A stretch of 64,000 nt of DNA from Pseudoalteromonas sp. H71. GTDB taxonomy: Bacteria > Pseudomonadota > Gammaproteobacteria > Enterobacterales > Alteromonadaceae. Every line of letters begins with the position of its first letter. Position 1 is the stretch's first letter. Of the stretch, positions 55,374-64,000 are shown piece by piece. Where the stretch lies: contig NZ_LODI01000005.1 of assembly GCF_001468485.1 (NCBI RefSeq), positions 45,190 to 109,189 on the forward strand, in the 5' to 3' direction. The position numbers were made by a program, and so were the translations under genes. The notes under the pieces are model-generated. The model was given only the letters and a program-made list of their open reading frames with translations, was not told where the DNA came from and did no database searches.

Positions 55374-55841
55374 TTATTTGTTTTTTAGTTTATCGACAAT
55401 TGCTGCACCACGCTCACTGGCGCTATTGATTACAATTTTACGCTCGTCACCTACATAGCTTAGCGTTATATCTAAATCAGGCACAGGAATAAATTCCCCC
55501 CCCTTTTCCGGCCACTCTACAATACAAATAGCCTGTGGTGAAAAATAATCGCGTATTCCCATAAATTCGAGTTCTTCTGGATCACCTAAACGATACAAGT
55601 CAAAGTGATATACGTTCGCACGCTCAAGTTCGTAAGGTTCGACCAGTGTATAAGTTGGACTCTTAACTTTGCCTGTATGGCCAAAGCCTTGCACTACACC
55701 ACGTGTAAACGTTGTTTTACCAGCGCCTAAATCACCATGTAAATAAATCACAGCACCTTGCTCAATAATCGCTGCTACTTGGTTACCCATTGCAACAGTT
55801 GCAAGTTCATCATTTAAGTGAGATTCAAAACTACGGGTCAT
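55374..55841 (-). CDS. tsaE: tRNA threonylcarbamoyladenosine protein TsaE
   Basis: 155 residues, normal length. P-loop GDLGAGKTTFTRG, then SPTYTLVEPYE and FDLYRLGDPEELEF. It is the ATPase that assists the TsaB-TsaD complex in making t6A37 of tRNA. First gene of the tsaE-amiB-mutL-miaA-hfq block. In many relatives nnr/yjeF precedes it; here the accC terminator and 126 nt lie upstream instead. Confidence 0.95.
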   Translation of the reverse strand: MTRSFESHLNDELATVAMGNQVAAIIEQGAVIYLHGDLGAGKTTFTRGVVQGFGHTGKVKSPTYTLVEPYELERANVYHFDLYRLGDPEELEFMGIRDYFSPQAICIVEWPEKGGEFIPVPDLDITLSYVGDERKIVINSASERGAAIVDKLKNK

Positions 55842-55929
55842 TACTACCTCAAAATTAACTTAAAAGCGCATATTGGCTAATCATACCAGATTATTTATTT
55901 ATGGCGATAAATTGAAGTTTCAGGCATAA

Positions 55930-55953
55930 AAAAACCGGCCTCAGCCGGTTTTT
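55930..55953 (-). terminator. Terminator of accB-accC
   Basis: AAAAACCGGC / GCCGGTTTTT with a CTCA loop, 14 nt beyond the accC stop on the minus strand. Confidence 0.9.
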
Positions 55954-55967
55954 ATATTTTAGGAAGA

Positions 55968-57308
55968 TTACAAACCTAACTTTTTCTCAAGGTAGTGAAT
56001 ATTAGTTCCACCATTTTGAAAATTCTCATCTGCAAGAATACGCTTATGCAAAGGCGTGTTTGTTTTAATCCCATCGATTACTAATTCGTTTAGTGCATTG
56101 CGTGCACGGGCAATAGCCACATCACGGTTTTCGCCGTAAGTAATTAGCTTGCCAATCATCGAATCATAGTGCGGTGGTACTGTGTAGTCAGCATAAATAT
56201 GGCTGTCCCATCGAATACCTAACCCACCAGCTGGGTGAAAACGCGTAATTTTACCCGGTGACGGGATAAACGTTTCAGGGTCTTCAGCATTAATTCGACA
56301 CTCAATGGCATGGCCACGAATAACGACGTCGTCTTGCGTGAACGATAATGGCTGACCCGCTGCTATTTTTAGCTGCTCTTTGATCAAGTCGATACCTGTA
56401 ACCATTTCTGTTACTGGGTGCTCAACTTGAATACGGGTATTCATTTCAATGAAATAAAACTCGCCGTTTTCGTATAAAAACTCAAACGTACCCGCACCGC
56501 GGTAGCCAATTTCAATACATGCACGTGTACAGCGCTCACCAATAAACTTACGTGTTTCAGCTGTTATACCTGGTGCAGGAGCCTCTTCAACAACCTTTTG
56601 ATGACGACGCTGCATTGAACAGTCGCGCTCACCTAAGTGAACTGCATTACCTTGTCCGTCGGCTAGTACTTGTACTTCGATATGACGTGGGTTTTCAAGG
56701 TATTTCTCCATGTAAACCATACCGTTACCAAAAAACTGTTTAGCTTCTTGCTGCGTTAACGAAATTGAATTTACTAATTCAGCTTCATTACGCACTACAC
56801 GCATACCACGGCCACCACCGCCACCAGCGGCTTTAATAATAACCGGATAACCAATGCGCTTAGCAATTTGCATGTTGCGTTCGTTATCGTCTGTTACAGG
56901 ACCATCAGAACCCGGTACACAGGGAACGCCGGCTTTACGCATTGCGGCAATAGCAGATACTTTATCGCCCATTAGGCGAATTGTGTCGCCTTTTGGCCCA
57001 ATAAATACAAAACCACTTTGCTCAACTTGATCTGCAAAATCTGCGTTTTCTGCAAGAAAACCATAACCTGGGTGAATCGCTACCGCATCAGTTATTTCGG
57101 CCGCAGCAATAATGCGCGGTATATCTAAATAACTTTCTGTTGCTGATGGCTTACCAATACAGATGGTTTCATCTGCAAGCAATACATGCTTAAGATCGCG
57201 ATCCGCCGTTGAATGAACAGCAACCGTTTTGATCCCAAGCTCTTTGCAGGCGCGCAATATACGAAGTGCTATTTCACCTCGGTTTGCTATGACTACTTTA
57301 TCTAACAT
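55968..57308 (-). CDS. accC: Biotin carboxylase subunit AccC of acetyl-CoA carboxylase
   Basis: 446 residues, standard length. ATP-grasp enzyme: [20 protein letters not shown] at the start, glycine loop [11 protein letters not shown], active-site [16 protein letters not shown] and C-terminal [10 protein letters not shown]. It carboxylates biotin on AccB with bicarbonate and ATP, first half of malonyl-CoA formation. It lies 26 nt after accB in the same operon. Confidence 0.97.
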   Translation of the reverse strand: MLDKVVIANRGEIALRILRACKELGIKTVAVHSTADRDLKHVLLADETICIGKPSATESYLDIPRIIAAAEITDAVAIHPGYGFLAENADFADQVEQSGFVFIGPKGDTIRLMGDKVSAIAAMRKAGVPCVPGSDGPVTDDNERNMQIAKRIGYPVIIKAAGGGGGRGMRVVRNEAELVNSISLTQQEAKQFFGNGMVYMEKYLENPRHIEVQVLADGQGNAVHLGERDCSMQRRHQKVVEEAPAPGITAETRKFIGERCTRACIEIGYRGAGTFEFLYENGEFYFIEMNTRIQVEHPVTEMVTGIDLIKEQLKIAAGQPLSFTQDDVVIRGHAIECRINAEDPETFIPSPGKITRFHPAGGLGIRWDSHIYADYTVPPHYDSMIGKLITYGENRDVAIARARNALNELVIDGIKTNTPLHKRILADENFQNGGTNIHYLEKKLGL

Positions 57309-57334
57309 TAGAGTTGGCCTTTTACGTTATGCTA

Positions 57335-57802
57335 TTAGTCAATGATGAATAGAGGTTGGTCAAATTCAATTGGCTCGCCGTTTTCAGCTAAAATTGCGCG
57401 TACAGTACCCGCTTTATCAGCTTCAATTTGGTTCATCATTTTCATGGCTTCAATGATACATAAAGTATCGCCTACATTAACTTTAGAGCCCACTTCTACG
57501 TAAGCAGGTGCCTCTGGAGAAGATGCTGAGTAAAATGAGCCAACCATAGGTGATTTAACCTGATGACCCGTTGGTGCAGCAGGTGCTGCTTCTGCTTCAA
57601 CTGCTACAGGTGCTGCTGGAGCTGGAGCCTGCTGTGCAGGAGCTGGTGCATATTGTTGTGGAGCAAATTGTGGGTAAGCTGGACCCGCGCTCATGTTATT
57701 ACGGTTTATGCGTACTGACTCTTCACCTTCAGTGATTTCTAGCTCAGCAATGCCCGATTCTTCTACTAATTCGATCAGTTTTTTTATCTTGCGAATATCC
57801 AT
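57335..57802 (-). CDS. accB: Biotin carboxyl carrier protein AccB
   Basis: 155 residues. N-terminal helix ([20 protein letters not shown]), a Pro/Ala-rich flexible linker (about 50-80) and the biotinyl domain with the EAMKM motif; Lys121 is the biotin attachment site. It carries biotin between AccC and the AccAD transferase. The linker keeps the usual Ala-Pro repeats. Its gene lies 44 nt after aroQ. Confidence 0.97.
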   Translation of the reverse strand: MDIRKIKKLIELVEESGIAELEITEGEESVRINRNNMSAGPAYPQFAPQQYAPAPAQQAPAPAAPVAVEAEAAPAAPTGHQVKSPMVGSFYSASSPEAPAYVEVGSKVNVGDTLCIIEAMKMMNQIEADKAGTVRAILAENGEPIEFDQPLFIID

Positions 57803-57846
57803 TACACGACCCGCCTGTTAGTTTGTTAGTGTGTTAATTTTTAAAA

Positions 57847-58299
57847 TTAAATTGCGTTTTGCGACCGGTTAACTGCTGCATTTAATGCTGCGTGGTAACC
57901 CATTGCACCTAATCCACATATAACGCCTTGTGCCACATCTGAAAAATAAGAATGATGGCGAAAAGCTTCACGTGCGTGCACATTACTCAAGTGCACCTCA
58001 TAAAACGGAATATCAACACTTAACAATGCATCACGTAATGCAACGCTTGTATGCGTAAATGCTGCGGGGTTAATAATAATAAAATCAACCGCTTGCCAAG
58101 CATTATGAATTCGTTCTATGAGCGCTTGCTCACCATTACTTTGAAAGTGCGTAAGTTCAACATTTAGACTATTAGCGGTATCTGTTAGTTCGCTCATAAT
58201 CTCGCTAAGTGTTTGCGTACCGTACTTTTCTGGTTCGCGCTTTCCTAGCATGTTTAAATTTGGACCATTAACAACTAAAATCTTTAATTTTGCAGCCAT
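57847..58299 (-). CDS. aroQ: Type II 3-dehydroquinate dehydratase AroQ
   Basis: 150 residues, normal for type II. Start [21 protein letters not shown] includes the catalytic Tyr, HFQSNGE gives the conserved loop, [16 protein letters not shown] and [17 protein letters not shown] supply the active-site His and Arg. Catalyses the third step of the shikimate pathway. First gene of the aroQ-accB-accC unit, a widely conserved order. The 229-nt gap to dsbD holds the dsbD terminator and aroQ promoter region. Confidence 0.96.
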   Translation of the reverse strand: MAAKLKILVVNGPNLNMLGKREPEKYGTQTLSEIMSELTDTANSLNVELTHFQSNGEQALIERIHNAWQAVDFIIINPAAFTHTSVALRDALLSVDIPFYEVHLSNVHAREAFRHHSYFSDVAQGVICGLGAMGYHAALNAAVNRSQNAI

Positions 58300-58490
58300 A
58301 ATACGCGATATACCCTCTAAGTAATGAGTTAAGCCATTGCCAGCTATTTTTTCACTTTAAACTAAGCATAAAAAAGCTAAATTGCAACATTTTCTCACGT
58401 TAGCTGGGTATTATAGTGATTTCGACGTAAATAACAGCAAAATACTGGTCCAATCACTATTATGGGTACATTTTGAAAGGTATGAAGAAC

Positions 58491-58519
58491 AAAGCCACTT
58501 AGTAAACTTAAGTGGCTTT
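58491..58519 (-). terminator. Terminator of cutA-dsbD
   Basis: AAAGCCACTTA / TAAGTGGCTTT with a 7-nt loop, 10 nt past the dsbD stop. The T tract is short, so strength is uncertain. Confidence 0.7.
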
Positions 58520-58528
58520 ATTGCACTA

Positions 58529-60319
58529 TTATTGTGCGCTGGCACGCACTGTAGCAAGATGTTTAGCAAAATCGTCAGCATTTAAAAAGCCCGTCACACG
58601 CAACGCACTTAGCTCTTGTCCTTGAGTATTAAAAAATAAAATACTCGGTAAACCGAATACGTCATACTCTTCCATTAGCGCTATGGTTTTACTGTCACTT
58701 TCAGTTAAATCGATTTGGATTAACTGATAATGACTAAACTCTTTTTGCACTCTTTCATCAGGAAAGGTGTAATGTTCAAACTCTTTACATGCCACACACC
58801 AGTCGGCGTACAAGTCGACCATAACAAGTCGGTCTTGTTTATTTGCGTCAGCAATCGCGACTTTTAGCTCGGCTAAATTGGCAACGTGTTTAAACTCATT
58901 GTTTTGTGAACTTGCTTGAATTTGTACAGGCCAAAAATAGTCTTTTGCTAAGCTAAAGCCAGTAAATACCAACAACATGGCCGCGAACCATAGCGCTGTT
59001 TTTAATTTACTTTGCTGCTGATTACTTTGCCAATGGTGTAAGTACAAAGCAGCAGCTAACGCCAATATACCTGCCATAAGTAATATAATGTTGGCACTGA
59101 CCAAGCGCTCTAATAATATTAGCGGAACTACCAACATCACAAAGCCAAACAGCGTTTTAACTTGCTCCATCCAACCACCCGCTTTAGGCAGTAATTTACC
59201 GCCCGATGTACCAAGCAATAATAAAGGTAGCCCCATCCCTAAACTCAATACATACAACGTTAAGCCGCCCACTAAGTAGTCACCACTTTGCGCAACATAT
59301 AATAAAGCAGCTGATAGCGGCGCCGTGGTACAAGGGGATGCAATTAAACCCGATAATACCCCCATCAAAAATACGCCAACATAATTGCCGCCTTTTTGAT
59401 TATTACTTACCTGCGTGAGCTTACTCATCATGCTGCTAGGAAGTTTTATTTCGTACCACCCAAACATCGACATAGCCAGTAATACAAATAATAAGCTAAA
59501 GCTAATAAGTACATAGGGATGCTGTATATACCCCTGTACTTGCCCACCTAATGCTGCAACGACTAATCCAAGCGCCGCATAAGTTACCGCCATACCTTGT
59601 ATATATATGAACGAAAGTGCAAAGGCTTTTTTAGTTGATAAGTTTTTTTGCCCGGCAATTAAACTCGACAATATAGGAAACATCGGGAACACACACGGCG
59701 TAAAAGCAAGCCCAACCCCCACTGCAAAAAATACTAATAAATTAATCGCTAAACTTTGGCTAGCGAGTTGCTCTGTAAAAGTAAGGTCTTTTTTGAGTGC
59801 TGCGGCATCTGGTTGCGATGTTGACTCGGTTAATGCGCTTGCGGTACTAGACGGTGCTGCACTTTGCGGTTGCTCGCCCGCAATTACACTTAATGGAATT
59901 GAGATAACTTCTGGCGGGTAACATAGCCCAGCCTCAGCGCAGCCTTGATATCGCACCTTTACTACAGCGCCTTCATTGACGTTACTCAGTTTGCTGATAA
60001 TACTAACGCTTTGAAAAAATACCTCTGTTTTACCAAAAAATTCATCTTCGATAATTTCGCCATCACCTAAGTTTCCTACTTCAATGCTGGCGTCTTTAGC
60101 GAGTATTTCTATTTTTTGTTTATATAAATAGTAACCTGGCGCAATATCCCACCCAATAAACAAGGTGCGGCCTTGCTGATCAAAGTCAAACTCAAACGCT
60201 TGTGTTACCGGTAAAAAGGTTTGCTGCGTGGGCGCTAATAAATCGTTAAGCACATTATTTGGTGTAGCCTTCGCAGGGGCTATTAATAATGTCACTAATA
60301 GCAAAAACAAAAAGCGCAT
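58529..60319 (-). CDS. dsbD: Thiol:disulphide interchange protein DsbD
   Basis: 596 residues. Signal peptide, periplasmic alpha domain (cysteine pair in GCAEAGLCYPP), eight-helix membrane part with TPCVFPMFP and ASPCTTAPLS cysteines, and a C-terminal thioredoxin-like domain with CVAC (YADWCVACKEF). It passes electrons from cytoplasmic thioredoxin to DsbC/DsbG and cytochrome c maturation. The ATG overlaps the cutA stop (TAATG). All six redox cysteines are present. Confidence 0.96.
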   Translation of the reverse strand: MRFLFLLLVTLLIAPAKATPNNVLNDLLAPTQQTFLPVTQAFEFDFDQQGRTLFIGWDIAPGYYLYKQKIEILAKDASIEVGNLGDGEIIEDEFFGKTEVFFQSVSIISKLSNVNEGAVVKVRYQGCAEAGLCYPPEVISIPLSVIAGEQPQSAAPSSTASALTESTSQPDAAALKKDLTFTEQLASQSLAINLLVFFAVGVGLAFTPCVFPMFPILSSLIAGQKNLSTKKAFALSFIYIQGMAVTYAALGLVVAALGGQVQGYIQHPYVLISFSLLFVLLAMSMFGWYEIKLPSSMMSKLTQVSNNQKGGNYVGVFLMGVLSGLIASPCTTAPLSAALLYVAQSGDYLVGGLTLYVLSLGMGLPLLLLGTSGGKLLPKAGGWMEQVKTLFGFVMLVVPLILLERLVSANIILLMAGILALAAALYLHHWQSNQQQSKLKTALWFAAMLLVFTGFSLAKDYFWPVQIQASSQNNEFKHVANLAELKVAIADANKQDRLVMVDLYADWCVACKEFEHYTFPDERVQKEFSHYQLIQIDLTESDSKTIALMEEYDVFGLPSILFFNTQGQELSALRVTGFLNADDFAKHLATVRASAQ

Positions 60320-60639
60320 TAATGTAATACCTCATCCATCCAATTAAAATAGGCTAAGTTTCCGGTTGTTATGTCAATAACTTGTATTTCGGGTACTTCG
60401 TAACTATGCATCGCTTTTATCGTTAAAAACACATCGTTCATTTTCTCTGTTTTGGTTTTCACTAGCATTTTAACTTCTGTCATTTCTTTCACCTCGCCTT
60501 CCCACATATAAATAGAAGACATTTCGGGTAAAATATTTACACACGCAGCCAGCTTTTTTTCTACCAAGGCTTTGCCAAGCATGCGTGCTTCAGCTTCGTT
60601 TTTACAGGTAGTAAAAATTAATTTAAATTGTGTATTCAT
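60319..60639 (-). CDS. cutA: Divalent-cation tolerance protein CutA
   Basis: 106 residues, standard CutA: FTTCKNEAEARMLGKALVEK, the KLAACVNI motif, SIYMWEGEVKEMTEVKMLVK and the YEVPEIQVIDI segment. It forms very stable trimers; linked to copper tolerance, although the role is debated. Coupled to dsbD, as in many gammaproteobacteria. A 170-nt gap separates it from fxsA with divergent promoters. Confidence 0.95.
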   Translation of the reverse strand: MNTQFKLIFTTCKNEAEARMLGKALVEKKLAACVNILPEMSSIYMWEGEVKEMTEVKMLVKTKTEKMNDVFLTIKAMHSYEVPEIQVIDITTGNLAYFNWMDEVLH

Positions 60640-60809
60640 TATGAACCTTTACTTATTGAACGATGTCTAGCTTCATAGTATCTGATAGGTAAGCCAATGT
60701 GTAGAAATCCAGTTAAATGACACTACCTACTCATTAACCTTGAAAAGAGACCTATCAACCCTCACTTATATTTCATCAACTCTTACGAGTACCCTATTTA
60801 GAGAGCATT

Positions 60810-61286
60810 ATGTTTAGATTTTTATTTGTGTTGTTTATTATCATTCCTATTATCGAAATCGCATTGTTAATTCAAGTCAGCGACGTAATAGGCGGTGTAG
60901 CGACTATTGCATTGGTTGTTATTACTGCAGTTTTAGGCGCTAAAATGGTTAAGCAACAAGGCATGGGCGCACTACAAAATGCGCAAACGCAAATGGCGCA
61001 AGGCCAAATGCCTGCTAAAGAATTATTTACGGGAATATGCGTTATTATTGCCGGTGTACTACTGTTAACGCCAGGCATTATGACAGACGTTTTTGGCTTA
61101 CTTTTATTAACCCCTGCAATTCGTAATAAATTAGCTGCAGGCCTTGCAAGTCAAGCAACTGTACGAATGAGTGCGGGTATGCAACAAGGCGCTTCACCTT
61201 ATACTCAACAACCACATTCAATGCGTGACCAACATCAAACCGAACAACCAACAACCATTGATGGTGAGTTTGAACGAAAAGATTAA
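60810..61286 (+). CDS. fxsA: FxsA membrane protein
   Basis: 158 residues. FxsA family: FRFLFVLFIIIPIIEIALLI, a middle region with GAKMVKQQGMGAL and a second membrane pair near 70-100, then a polar Gln-rich tail. FxsA overproduction relieves F-plasmid exclusion of phage T7 in E. coli; its native function is unknown. It precedes groSL as in E. coli and relatives. Leader with AGAGAG before the ATG. Confidence 0.93.
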   Translation: MFRFLFVLFIIIPIIEIALLIQVSDVIGGVATIALVVITAVLGAKMVKQQGMGALQNAQTQMAQGQMPAKELFTGICVIIAGVLLLTPGIMTDVFGLLLLTPAIRNKLAAGLASQATVRMSAGMQQGASPYTQQPHSMRDQHQTEQPTTIDGEFERKD

Positions 61287-61304
61287 AAAATTATCATTTT
61301 TTCT

Positions 61305-61333
61305 CTTGGAATTTTTCACTCTACCCCCATTAA
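61305..61333 (+). promoter_or_regulatory. Sigma-32 heat-shock promoter of groS-groL
   Basis: CTTGGAA at 61305-61311, then 13 nt, then CCCCATTAA at 61325-61333. This closely follows the RpoH consensus (CTTGAAA, 13-17 nt, CCCCATNTA). The predicted transcription start lies about 55-60 nt before the groS start. No CIRCE inverted repeat is seen, so control is by RpoH rather than HrcA. Confidence 0.85.
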
Positions 61334-61396
61334 TGAATGCAAATTAGAAAAGCTTTTTTCTGTATTGTTCAGAAACTGTTAGGAGAACTAAAAAAC

Positions 61397-61684
61397 ATGA
61401 ACATTCGTCCTTTACAAGATCGCGTAATCGTTAAACGTCTAGAAGAAGAAACAAAATCTGCTGGCGGTATTGTATTAACTGGCTCTGCAGCTGAAAAATC
61501 AACTCGCGGAGAAGTAGTAGCCGTAGGTAATGGTCGTATTTTAGATAACGGTGACGTTAGAGCTTTAGAAGTAAAAGCCGGTGACACTGTGTTATTTGGC
61601 TCATATGTTGAGAAAACTGAAAAGATCGAAGGTCAAGAGTACCTGATCATGCGTGAAGACAACATTTTAGGCATTGTGGGCTAA
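61397..61684 (+). CDS. groS: Co-chaperonin GroES
   Basis: 95 residues, the normal GroES length. [18 protein letters not shown], the mobile loop [18 protein letters not shown] and the end DNILGIV are standard. The frame reaches upstream to 61337, but the ATG at 61397 (AGGAGAAC about 8-10 nt upstream) gives the family start. It lies 49 nt before groL in one heat-shock operon. Confidence 0.97.
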   Translation: MNIRPLQDRVIVKRLEEETKSAGGIVLTGSAAEKSTRGEVVAVGNGRILDNGDVRALEVKAGDTVLFGSYVEKTEKIEGQEYLIMREDNILGIVG

Positions 61685-61730
61685 GCCTACTTTTCGTTTA
61701 ACACATATTTAAGAATTTAGAGGAATTTAA

Positions 61731-63383
<1,653 letters not shown>

Positions 63384-63412
63384 TCATCACCGTTTAAGCA
63401 CCTTGCTTATAT

Positions 63413-63438
63413 AAAAACCCAGCTTCGGCTGGGTTTTT
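63413..63438 (+). terminator. Terminator of groS-groL
   Basis: AAAAACCCAGC / GCTGGGTTTTT closed by a TTCG tetraloop, an exceptionally clear intrinsic terminator. Confidence 0.93.
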
Positions 63439-63517
63439 GCTTTTTAATACTTTTGTTATTGATATTGTTCAATTTACCCCCAAAGTAGTAATAACGTATA
63501 AGTTAAAAAGCGACACC

Positions 63518-63625
63518 ATGGACATACTTAATAGTAATGGAATTACTTTCTTCTCGGTGCTTGTGACCCTAGTCTCGGTATTGCTGCTTTTAATAGCTTG
63601 GCTTTTGTTAAAAATGATAGCGTAG
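63518..63625 (+). CDS. Small single-membrane-span ORF
   Basis: 35 residues starting MDILNSNGITFF, then a hydrophobic helix of about 22 residues ending in LLKMIA. The frame is open from 63437, but that longer form starts inside the groL terminator. No convincing ribosome site precedes the ATG. It lies 9 nt before a second tiny ORF and could form an operon with it. No family recognised; coding status is uncertain. Confidence 0.4.
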   Translation: MDILNSNGITFFSVLVTLVSVLLLLIAWLLLKMIA

Positions 63626-63634
63626 GGCAAAAGT

Positions 63635-63790
63635 ATGCCAAAGGGGGCATATCTATTTTTAGCGTTTTTCCCGCTTATCTCATTGATGCCTATTCCGCCA
63701 CCTACCTACGAAAATGTTCAAAAAGCTAAACAAGAGCAAAGAAAACGTAAAGAAGACACAGGCGACCCGCCGGATGAAGAAATAGAATAA
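63635..63790 (+). CDS. Small ORF: hydrophobic N-terminus with charged proline-containing tail
   Basis: 51 residues, too short for many gene callers. MPKGAYLFLAFFPLISL is hydrophobic, followed by MPIPPPTYENVQK and a strongly charged tail (KQEQRKRKEDTGDPPDEEIE). It could be a small membrane-anchored or exported protein. There is AGGG about 8 nt upstream of the ATG. No family recognised. It lies between the 35-residue ORF and the IS end. Confidence 0.5.
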   Translation: MPKGAYLFLAFFPLISLMPIPPPTYENVQKAKQEQRKRKEDTGDPPDEEIE

Positions 63791-63877
63791 ATGATTACGT
63801 ATATTAGCTAACAATAGACAAGTACTTGCGAAACACTGTACATTTATTATTAATAATTTATGAAGTTAATTACTAAA

Positions 63878-64000
63878 TGGGTAATCCCCCCATTTTTAAT
63901 GGAGGCTATCTGTAGAATTTTCGTTGTTTAACTTTTCCAGTTTTTGTATGGGTGTTATGCCACCTATGCCCATGTTAGGGCGTTCATTATTATAAGTCCA
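63878..64000 (-). mobile_element. End of an IS3-family insertion sequence (right part outside window)
   Basis: The sequence changes abruptly at TGGGTAATCCCCCC (63878 onwards), which starts with the TG typical of IS3-family ends, and 18 nt later a transposase reading frame of the opposite strand ends. The remainder of the element, including the other terminal repeat and target duplication, lies beyond the window. The 87 nt before it (63791-63877) is plain AT-rich DNA. Confidence 0.8.
63896..64000 (-). CDS. IS3-family transposase (OrfB), C-terminal fragment
   Basis: 34 residues of the end of an IS3-type integrase: WTYNNERPNMGIGGITPIQK, then a short Asn-rich tail and TAA at 63896. The YNxxRPxxxxGxxTP motif marks the C-terminus of the rve integrase core. 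The 5' part of the gene is outside the window, so intactness cannot be judged. Confidence 0.85.
   Translation of the reverse strand, partial: WTYNNERPNMGIGGITPIQKLEKLNNENSTDSLH

Noticed and set aside
63437..63517. Longer version of the 35-residue ORF beginning at 63437.
   Set aside because: Its start lies inside the groL terminator stem and it lacks a ribosome site; the internal ATG at 63518 is more plausible.

Overview
The window looks like a chromosomal segment of a marine gammaproteobacterium of the order Alteromonadales, most likely Pseudoalteromonas. The evidence is the low to moderate GC content, the gene orders tsaE-amiB-mutL-miaA-hfq-hflX-hflK-hflC-purA, aroQ-accB-accC and cutA-dsbD / fxsA-groS-groL, and protein sequences typical of that group. 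The genus call is inference from protein character and synteny, not from a search. Almost all of the window is core chromosome. I see no prophage, CRISPR array, integron or defence island. The only mobile element is the end of an IS3-family insertion sequence at the right edge.

Layout. (1) 1-9976: phosphate region. A pstC-pstA-pstB-phoU operon on the minus strand faces a GcvR-like ACT protein and a ppk-ppx operon on the plus strand. Both the pst operon and ppk have a Pho-box plus -10 arrangement with identical 10-nt spacing, so uptake and polyphosphate storage appear to be co-regulated by PhoB. PstC and PstA carry very large extra soluble domains. (2) 9993-19065, minus strand: a Cus-type copper/silver RND efflux operon (cusC-cusB-cusA, with a CusF-like domain fused to CusB), a Cys/His/Met-rich DUF2946-like secreted protein, a PqiA-like membrane protein and an EAL-HDOD regulator. 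(3) 19218-25707: an orphan solute-binding protein, phnA, rlmJ, a candidate 6S RNA, a TIGR02449-type coiled-coil protein, zapA, a secreted metallo-beta-lactamase-fold protein, an MltD-like transglycosylase and a SlyD-like isomerase. (4) 25728-29758: two convergent gene pairs (SDR + lactonase-like amidohydrolase; enolase-superfamily dehydratase + class II aldolase) that together resemble a non-phosphorylative sugar-acid pathway. (5) 29902-33398: cytochrome c, DUF2058, MFS exporter, YbaK-type deacylase, lipoprotein, tRNA-Ala(TGC). (6) 33548-39928: a three-gene sensory operon with a PotD-like periplasmic binding protein, a hybrid histidine kinase with Hpt, and a REC-PAS-GGDEF-EAL response regulator. 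This is the most system-like novelty in the window. (7) 39990-47180: proBA, an 0.8-kb AT-rich gene-free stretch with hairpins, an NhaP-type antiporter with a C-terminal nucleotide-binding domain, a Sel1-repeat protein and purA. (8) 47393-58299, minus strand: hflC, hflK, hflX, hfq, miaA, mutL, amiB, tsaE, accC, accB, aroQ. (9) 58529-64000: dsbD-cutA, fxsA, groS-groL behind a clear sigma-32 promoter, two tiny membrane-protein ORFs, and the IS3-family end.

How it works together: phosphate is imported by Pst (pstS is not in this window), sensed through PhoU and stored or recovered as polyphosphate by Ppk/Ppx. Copper entering the periplasm is expelled by Cus. DsbD, CutA, FxsA, HflKC, GroESL and Hfq form a quality-control and stress block. 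Two separate loci feed cyclic-di-GMP-type regulation: the EAL-HDOD protein and the PotD-like/hybrid kinase/EAL system. Many start codons were re-chosen from Shine-Dalgarno positions; these decisions are noted per gene.
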